A program made the translations under genes and the position numbers. This document shows positions 5,488 through 9,919 of a stretch of 9,919 nt of DNA, piece after piece. The DNA is taken from contig JANYAB010000151.1 of assembly GCA_025355225.1 (NCBI GenBank), positions 1-9,919 of the forward strand, read 5' to 3'. The notes below the pieces were generated by a model. That model was not told the origin of the DNA. It ran no database searches and was given only the letters and a program-made list of their open reading frames with translations. How positions within the stretch are numbered: position 1 is the first letter of the stretch; every line of letters begins with the position of its first letter. Source of the stretch: Bacteroidota bacterium (GTDB lineage: Bacteria > Bacteroidota > Bacteroidia > Sphingobacteriales > Sphingobacteriaceae).

Positions 5488-7038
5488 ATGATATTTATTG
5501 GACAAGACGTCCTTTCGTTAAATGATTTTTCCGAACTTGTATTTAAACAAAAAGAAGCTGCTTTAGACGAGGCCGCTTTAAACAAGGTTCATATCAACTT
5601 CGAATTTCTTAAGAAATTTTCTTCTAATAAACTGATTTACGGTATAAATACCGGTTTTGGACCAATGGCCCAATACAAGGTCAGCGAAGAAAATATTTTA
5701 CAGCTTCAATATAATTTAATACGGAGCCACTCATCGGGCAGTGGAAACCTGATGCCCGCGCTTTTATCGAAGGCATTAATGGTGGCCCGGTTAAACAGTT
5801 TTATGCAGGCCTATTCAGGTGTGCACGCTGAAGTTGTTGAATTATTAAAGGAACTCATTAATAAAAACATAAATCCCTGCATTTATGAGCATGGGGGTGT
5901 TGGTGCGAGCGGCGATTTAGTGCAATTGGCGCACCTGGGCCTGGTGCTGATCGGTGAAGGTGAGGTGCTTTTTGAAGATACCATTCACCCAACTGCTGAA
6001 ATATTCAACCGGTTCAATATAAAACCACTTTCAATACACATCCGCGAGGGACTGGCTATTTTAAATGGCACTTCAGCCATGACGGGTATAGGAATGATCA
6101 ATATTATTCAGGCGAAGAAGCTTTTAAGCTGGTCTGTTTTATTTTCGGCGATGATCAATGAGGTGGTTGAAGCATTTGATGATCATTATTCTTATGAGTT
6201 GAATATTGTTAAGCATCACAAGGGCCAAAATGCAGTAGCAGCGATGATGCGGGATATTTTGAGGGACAGCAAAATGATCCGCAGCCGTTCTGAACATTTA
6301 TACAATCCTGATAACCTGGACCAGGAAGTTTTTGAAGATAAGGTTCAGGAATACTATTCATTGCGATGCGTTACGCAGGTATTGGGCCCAATCTATGACA
6401 CGATCAGCCACGCTGAAAACGTTTTGGTAAATGAACTGAACTCGGTGAATGATAATCCTGTGATCGACCATGAAAATCACAATATCTTCCACGGCGGAAA
6501 TTTTCATGGCGATTACGTTTCATTAGAGATGGATAAGTTAAAAATTGCTATAACCAAGTTATCCATGCTTTCCGAAAGGCAGCTGAATTACCTGTTAAAT
6601 AACAAACTGAACCAAAAATTCCCGCCCTTTGTAAACCTGGGCGTGTTGGGGCTTAACTTCGGCATGCAGGGGATGCAGTTTACGGCTACTTCAACCGTTG
6701 CCGAAAATCAAACGCTGTCCTTCCCAATGTACGTTCATAGTATTCCGAACAATAACGACAACCAGGATATAGTAAGTATGGGCTGTAACGCGGCGCTTAT
6801 GACAAAAAAAGTGATCGACAACTCATTCGAAGTGCTTGCGATCCATTTGATGACCATTTTGCAAGCCATCGATTATATCGAATGCGAGGATAGGCTGTCG
6901 ACGACTTCAAGGGCATTATATAATAAAGTAAGGGAAATATTCCCGAAATTTATTGAAGATCAGCCGAAATACAAAGACCTTGCCCTTGTGAAGAATTTCC
7001 TGGAAAGTACTGATCATATTATCACGCTAACAAAATGA
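5488..7038 (+). CDS. Tyrosine ammonia-lyase (MIO aromatic ammonia-lyase)
   Basis: A 516-residue enzyme of the histidine/phenylalanine/tyrosine ammonia-lyase family, predicted to convert L-tyrosine to 4-coumarate plus ammonia in the cytoplasm. ASGDL at 140-144 forms the MIO cofactor (Ala-Ser-Gly), the catalytic tyrosine is Tyr51 in YGINTGFG, and the late segments NDNPVID, GGNFHGDYVSLEMDKL and SIPNNNDNQDIVSMG are intact. The selectivity loop reads LQYNLIRSHSSGSG with a Ser80-His81 pair, as in histidine ammonia-lyases. From memory, the Flavobacterium johnsoniae tyrosine ammonia-lyase of the flexirubin cluster carries the same pair and is nearly identical over long stretches, so tyrosine is favoured. 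ATG 5488 is preferred to the TTG two codons earlier. The 95-base gap upstream contains TACTTTAG (5438-5445), a weak -7-like box that could allow separate transcription. ATGA overlap with the reductase gene. Confidence 0.9.
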   Translation: MIFIGQDVLSLNDFSELVFKQKEAALDEAALNKVHINFEFLKKFSSNKLIYGINTGFGPMAQYKVSEENILQLQYNLIRSHSSGSGNLMPALLSKALMVARLNSFMQAYSGVHAEVVELLKELINKNINPCIYEHGGVGASGDLVQLAHLGLVLIGEGEVLFEDTIHPTAEIFNRFNIKPLSIHIREGLAILNGTSAMTGIGMINIIQAKKLLSWSVLFSAMINEVVEAFDDHYSYELNIVKHHKGQNAVAAMMRDILRDSKMIRSRSEHLYNPDNLDQEVFEDKVQEYYSLRCVTQVLGPIYDTISHAENVLVNELNSVNDNPVIDHENHNIFHGGNFHGDYVSLEMDKLKIAITKLSMLSERQLNYLLNNKLNQKFPPFVNLGVLGLNFGMQGMQFTATSTVAENQTLSFPMYVHSIPNNNDNQDIVSMGCNAALMTKKVIDNSFEVLAIHLMTILQAIDYIECEDRLSTTSRALYNKVREIFPKFIEDQPKYKDLALVKNFLESTDHIITLTK

Positions 7039-7763
7039 AATGTGCATTGATTACCGGCGGCTCAAGAGGGATAGGGAGGGCTATTTGTATCAAAATGGCT
7101 GCCCAGGGATATTATGTGCTGGTCAATTATAAAAGCAATACTGAAGAAGCTGATAAAACCCTTCTACAGATACAACAAAATGGTGGTAACGGTGAATTAT
7201 TGCAATTTGATGTAGCAGATAAAGATCAAATAAACCAGGCACTTGGGAGTTGGATAGAAGCCAACCTAGAAAAGCACATTGAAGTATTGGTCAACAATGC
7301 GGGCATACGCGATGATAGCCTGATGGCCTGGATGGCCGAAGAGCAATGGGATAACGTACTTAAAACCAATCTGGACAGTTTTTTTTACGTTACCCGGTTG
7401 GTATTGAACAGCATGCTGACCCGAAAATATGGACGGATCATCAATGTGGTTTCGTTATCAGGCCTAAAGGGATTAGCCGGACAAACCAATTATTCGGCGG
7501 CTAAAGCCGGGGTGATTGGGGCTACAAAAGCATTAGCGCAGGAAGTTGGCCGGCAGGGAATAACTGTTAACGCCTTAGCACCGGGTTTTATCAAAACTGA
7601 TATGACCCAGGATCTGGATGAAAAGGAACTAAAGGCTATAATACCTGTAAAACGTTTTGGCTTACCCGAGGAAGTGGCGCATGCCGCGGCTTTCCTTGCT
7701 TCTTCTGAATCCGCATATATTACCGGGCAGGTGCTGTCCATTAACGGGGGCTTATATTCCTGA
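7035..7763 (+). CDS. fabG: FabG-type 3-oxoacyl-ACP reductase
   Basis: A 242-residue short-chain dehydrogenase that reduces a 3-oxoacyl group on a carrier protein with NADPH. It shows the Rossmann motif TGGSRGIG at 7-14, NNAG at 87-90, catalytic Asn112, Ser140, Tyr153 and Lys157 (YSAAK), and the closing TGQVLSINGG. All catalytic residues match E. coli FabG in order and spacing. Placed between the ammonia-lyase and a dehydratase-like gene, it is expected to reduce each new beta-keto group of the growing polyene (the role of ApeQ in aryl polyene synthesis) rather than serve housekeeping fatty acid synthesis. Its ATG overlaps the preceding stop by four bases and the next gene starts three bases after its TGA, so translation is probably coupled. 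Intact. Confidence 0.92.
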   Translation: MKCALITGGSRGIGRAICIKMAAQGYYVLVNYKSNTEEADKTLLQIQQNGGNGELLQFDVADKDQINQALGSWIEANLEKHIEVLVNNAGIRDDSLMAWMAEEQWDNVLKTNLDSFFYVTRLVLNSMLTRKYGRIINVVSLSGLKGLAGQTNYSAAKAGVIGATKALAQEVGRQGITVNALAPGFIKTDMTQDLDEKELKAIIPVKRFGLPEEVAHAAAFLASSESAYITGQVLSINGGLYS

Positions 7764-7766
7764 AAT

Positions 7767-8192
7767 ATGACCTTGCCTGTAGAAAACATCATTTCACTCA
7801 TCCCGCAAAAGCCGCCATTTGTGATGGTAGGCAAATTGCTTTTTACTGATGAAACCAGCACACGCAGTAGTTTTCTTATTACCGGAGATAACGTATTTGT
7901 AAAAGACAATATATTCCAGGAGGCCGGGTTATTAGAAAATATGGCCCAAACCGGGGCATTGAGGGCAGGGTATACTGCTAAAGAAGAAAATAAGCCGGTA
8001 GCGCTTGGTTATATTGGTGCAGTCAGGGATTTTGAAATATACAGCCTTCCAAAGGTTAATGACGAACTGATCACAGAGATCACTATCGAAAACGAGGTTT
8101 TTGATGTCACCATATTTTCAGGTAAGGTTTGGCATAATAAAGATTTGGTAGCCAAATGCACAATGACGGTATTTAAGGGAAATGAAGAATAA
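7767..8192 (+). CDS. Hotdog-fold beta-hydroxyacyl-ACP dehydratase-like protein
   Basis: A 141-residue FabZ/FabA-like hotdog protein. The N-terminal IPQKPPFVMVGKL (12-24) aligns with the FabZ motif IPHRyPFLLVDrv, but Gln14 replaces the catalytic His and Gly22 the conserved Asp. ENMAQ at 57-61 keeps the acidic partner (Glu57), while the FPGHFPG...MPG loop that normally precedes it is replaced by a shorter segment. A conventional homodimeric dehydratase is therefore unlikely. In aryl polyene clusters two such proteins (ApeI and ApeP) act in dehydration, so this may be one half of a mixed dimer whose partner lies past the right edge; this is inference. Its place directly after the reductase fits the step after ketoreduction. 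The frame is intact, so the changes are not decay of the gene. Confidence 0.82.
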   Translation: MTLPVENIISLIPQKPPFVMVGKLLFTDETSTRSSFLITGDNVFVKDNIFQEAGLLENMAQTGALRAGYTAKEENKPVALGYIGAVRDFEIYSLPKVNDELITEITIENEVFDVTIFSGKVWHNKDLVAKCTMTVFKGNEE

Positions 8193-8207
8193 TTTGAAGC
8201 CGTTGAG

Positions 8208-9344
8208 ATGATTGAGCCAGATGTTTTTGTAATTGCTGATAATATTTTATCCCCGCTTGGTAAAACAACTGCTGAAAACTTTTTGAAGCTGAAGGAAAAT
8301 ATATCGGGTGTAAAGCAGCATTATGAGATTAATATATCACCCCAACCTTTTTATGCATCGCTGTTTGATAAAGATGAAATCTTTATCAGGGATGACGAAC
8401 ACCAGTATACTAAATTCGAACAACTACTCATTGCTTCCATCGACGATGCGGTCAAGGGTACTGGTGTATCTGCCAAAGATGAAAAAACAATCCTCATCGT
8501 TTCGTCCACCAAAGGGAATATCGGCCTGCTGGAAACCGAAGCAAACAATGCTGAGATAAAAAAAAGGATTGCGTTATCAACCTCTGCCTCATTGGTTTCA
8601 GCACATTTCGGATTTATTAATCAACCGATAATTATTTCAAACGCATGTATTTCTGGTGTTCTGGCGATTATAACCGGAATGCGTCTTTTAAGATCAGGCC
8701 AATATGAAAACGCCGTAATTGTTGGGGCAGATGTGATCTCGGAATTTATTATGTCCGGGTTTCAATCCTTTCAGGCACTTAGTCCGCAAATTTGCAGGCC
8801 CTTTGATAAAGCTCATGACGGGCTTAATTTAGGGGAAGGAGCGGGTACCATTATCCTCTCAACCGATAAAAAATATGAACAAAACATAAAAGTGATGGGA
8901 GGGGCGGTAAGCAATGATGCCAACCATATTTCAGGCCCTTCGCGGACCGGGAATGAACTGGCCTATGCCATTACAAAAGCACTAAAGGATGCGGCTCTTA
9001 CGGCAGAAGATATTGACTTTATTTCGGCCCATGGCACCGCAACTGTATACAATGACGAAATGGAGGCCAGCGCTATTATATCCTCGGCTTTAAGACCTGT
9101 TCCTGTAAACAGCTTAAAGGCATATTACGGGCATACCTTAGGGGCAGCCGGGCTGATCGAATGCATTATCTCTGTTCATTCATTAAAGGAGGGACTGGTT
9201 TTACCGACTGCAGGATTTGAAGAGGCTGCCTTTTCAAATCCTCTAAATATAATTGACTCTCCAATACTTGTTCAGGCGAAAAACTTTCTTAAAACAGCTT
9301 CGGGTTTTGGGGGTTGTAATGCTGCAGTTGTTTTTGGCAAATAA
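8208..9344 (+). CDS. Beta-ketoacyl-ACP synthase (ketosynthase)
   Basis: A 378-residue thiolase-fold condensing enzyme, predicted to extend the carrier-bound aryl acyl chain with malonyl units. The triad is complete: nucleophile Cys147 in SNACISG, His275 in SAHGTATVYND, and His309 in YYGHTLGAAG, with Lys304 just before and the closing glycine-rich GFGGCNAA at 366-373. It is slightly shorter than FabF (about 410), mainly at the N-terminal half. Since the next gene encodes a ketosynthase-like protein without a cysteine, the two may act as a catalytic and non-catalytic pair, as in the type II system of aryl polyenes (ApeO with ApeC). It starts 15 bases after the dehydratase-like gene. Chain length and starter preference cannot be read from sequence. 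Confidence 0.9.
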   Translation: MIEPDVFVIADNILSPLGKTTAENFLKLKENISGVKQHYEINISPQPFYASLFDKDEIFIRDDEHQYTKFEQLLIASIDDAVKGTGVSAKDEKTILIVSSTKGNIGLLETEANNAEIKKRIALSTSASLVSAHFGFINQPIIISNACISGVLAIITGMRLLRSGQYENAVIVGADVISEFIMSGFQSFQALSPQICRPFDKAHDGLNLGEGAGTIILSTDKKYEQNIKVMGGAVSNDANHISGPSRTGNELAYAITKALKDAALTAEDIDFISAHGTATVYNDEMEASAIISSALRPVPVNSLKAYYGHTLGAAGLIECIISVHSLKEGLVLPTAGFEEAAFSNPLNIIDSPILVQAKNFLKTASGFGGCNAAVVFGK

Positions 9345-9383
9345 TAAATATTTTTGAAGGAATAGTAATAAAAAGAACAAACC

Positions 9384-9919
9384 TTGCTTACAGAAAAATA
9401 TATAATAGGCAATTGCACAATAAATAAGCACGCCGTTTATAAGAATAGCGAACAATTGTTTGAAAATAAAGACGTTGACCTATCAGGTTTTTTGCTTTCC
9501 ACCTACCAGCATTTTCATCTTAGTTATCCAAAGTTTTACAAGATGGATAATTTAAGTAAGCTGGGCTGGCTCGCTGCTGAAATATTACTGAAAGGTAATT
9601 TTAAAAAGGATAATTATCAGCCCGAAGAAGTAGGAGTAGTTTTGGCTAATGCCAATTCGAGCCTTGATAATGATCTAAAATACTTTGATACAATAAAAGA
9701 TATACCAAGCCCTTCGCTATTTGTTTATACCTTGCCGAATATCGTGATCGGGGAAATTTGTATCCGTAATAATTTTAAGGGCGAGCATGCCCTTTATATC
9801 CAGGAAACTTTTGATCCCGCTTTTATGGAAAAACAAGTGAGTTATCTTCTGGATAAAAACATTTTGCAGGCATGTATTTGTGGTTGGGTTGATGTTTTAG
9901 AGCATGAATATAAAGCGGC
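9384..9919 (+). CDS. Ketosynthase-like protein lacking the active cysteine (partial, runs off window)
   Basis: An open frame continues for 178 codons to the window edge. It has no ATG before codon 54 (9543), although convincing protein starts earlier. TTG 9384 gives MLTEKYIIGNCTINKH and lies five codons after an in-frame TAA (9369-9371), so it is the likely start, 39 bases after the ketosynthase stop. The sequence follows the N-terminal half of ketosynthases: MDNLSKLGWLAAEILL (54-69), EVGVVLANANSSL (82-94), PSPSLFVYTLPNIVIGEICI (108-127), then CGWVDVLEHE. Where the nucleophile Cys should be, about 138-147, it reads LYIQETFDPA with no Cys, so it is probably not a condensing enzyme. A chain-length-factor-like partner of the preceding ketosynthase is the favoured role by inference. 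The C-terminal half is not visible. Confidence 0.75.
   Translation, partial: MLTEKYIIGNCTINKHAVYKNSEQLFENKDVDLSGFLLSTYQHFHLSYPKFYKMDNLSKLGWLAAEILLKGNFKKDNYQPEEVGVVLANANSSLDNDLKYFDTIKDIPSPSLFVYTLPNIVIGEICIRNNFKGEHALYIQETFDPAFMEKQVSYLLDKNILQACICGWVDVLEHEYKA

Noticed and set aside
5488..7038. Histidine ammonia-lyase (HutH) because of the Ser-His pair in the selectivity loop
   Set aside because: The Flavobacterium johnsoniae tyrosine ammonia-lyase, as I recall it, has the same loop and is far more similar overall; no other hut genes are near, and the neighbours are aryl polyene genes.
7490..7909. A 139-codon minus-strand open frame across the reductase/dehydratase junction
   Set aside because: It is antisense to two well-supported genes and has no family motifs.
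7035..9344. Housekeeping fatty acid synthesis operon (fabG/fabZ/fabF)
   Set aside because: The dehydratase-like protein lacks the catalytic His, a ketosynthase-like protein without Cys follows, and the genes are linked to an ammonia-lyase and aryl-acid ligase, none of which fits primary fatty acid synthesis.

Overview
The window looks like a chromosomal segment of a Bacteroidota bacterium, most likely of the Sphingobacteriaceae type (Mucilaginibacter or Pedobacter). The evidence is moderate-to-low GC with AT-rich intergenic gaps, few Shine-Dalgarno sequences, TAnnTTTG-like promoter boxes, a LytS/LytTR pair of the kind common in this phylum, and above all the first genes of a flexirubin / aryl polyene pigment cluster. 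The genus is an inference from gene content and style; no marker gene is present.

Left part (1-3581). Bases 1 to about 139 look like the outer end of an IS21-type insertion sequence: three copies of AAGTGTAAA-N7-CAGGA, then a CAGGACGACA tip. A strong hairpin with a tandem 10-bp repeat follows (146-190). Four minus-strand genes come next. A LytTR response regulator (275-994) and a membrane sensor histidine kinase (991-2019) form a two-gene operon with an ATGA overlap. A small secreted protein (2274-2546) has poly-proline and His-Tyr-Arg repeats. A secreted alpha/beta-hydrolase (2655-3581) reads away from the pigment genes. The gap at 2020-2273 holds a possible 31-codon plus-strand ORF and a perfect 14-bp inverted repeat placed as a two-way terminator.

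Right part (3723-9919, all plus strand). This is a tightly packed run of biosynthetic genes: holo-ACP synthase (AcpS type), a phenylacetate-CoA-ligase-like adenylating enzyme, a MIO-containing tyrosine ammonia-lyase closely resembling the Flavobacterium johnsoniae enzyme, a FabG-type ketoreductase, a hotdog-fold dehydratase-like protein, an intact ketosynthase, and the start of a second ketosynthase-like gene that runs off the right edge. Together they suggest this route: deaminate tyrosine to 4-coumarate, activate it and load it onto a carrier protein that AcpS has armed, then extend it through ketosynthase, ketoreductase and dehydratase cycles into an aryl polyene acyl chain. Flexirubins additionally need a dialkylresorcinol (DarA/DarB) and export genes. 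Those, and the carrier proteins themselves, are not in the window and would be expected to the right.

The pathway type is known, so this is not a wholly new system. The less ordinary points are the dehydratase-like protein without the family's catalytic histidine, the ketosynthase-like protein without a nucleophilic cysteine and with an apparent TTG start, a 17-bp pure-GC 7-bp repeat at the start of the ligase gene, and the unexplained elements at 146-190 and 2105-2260.
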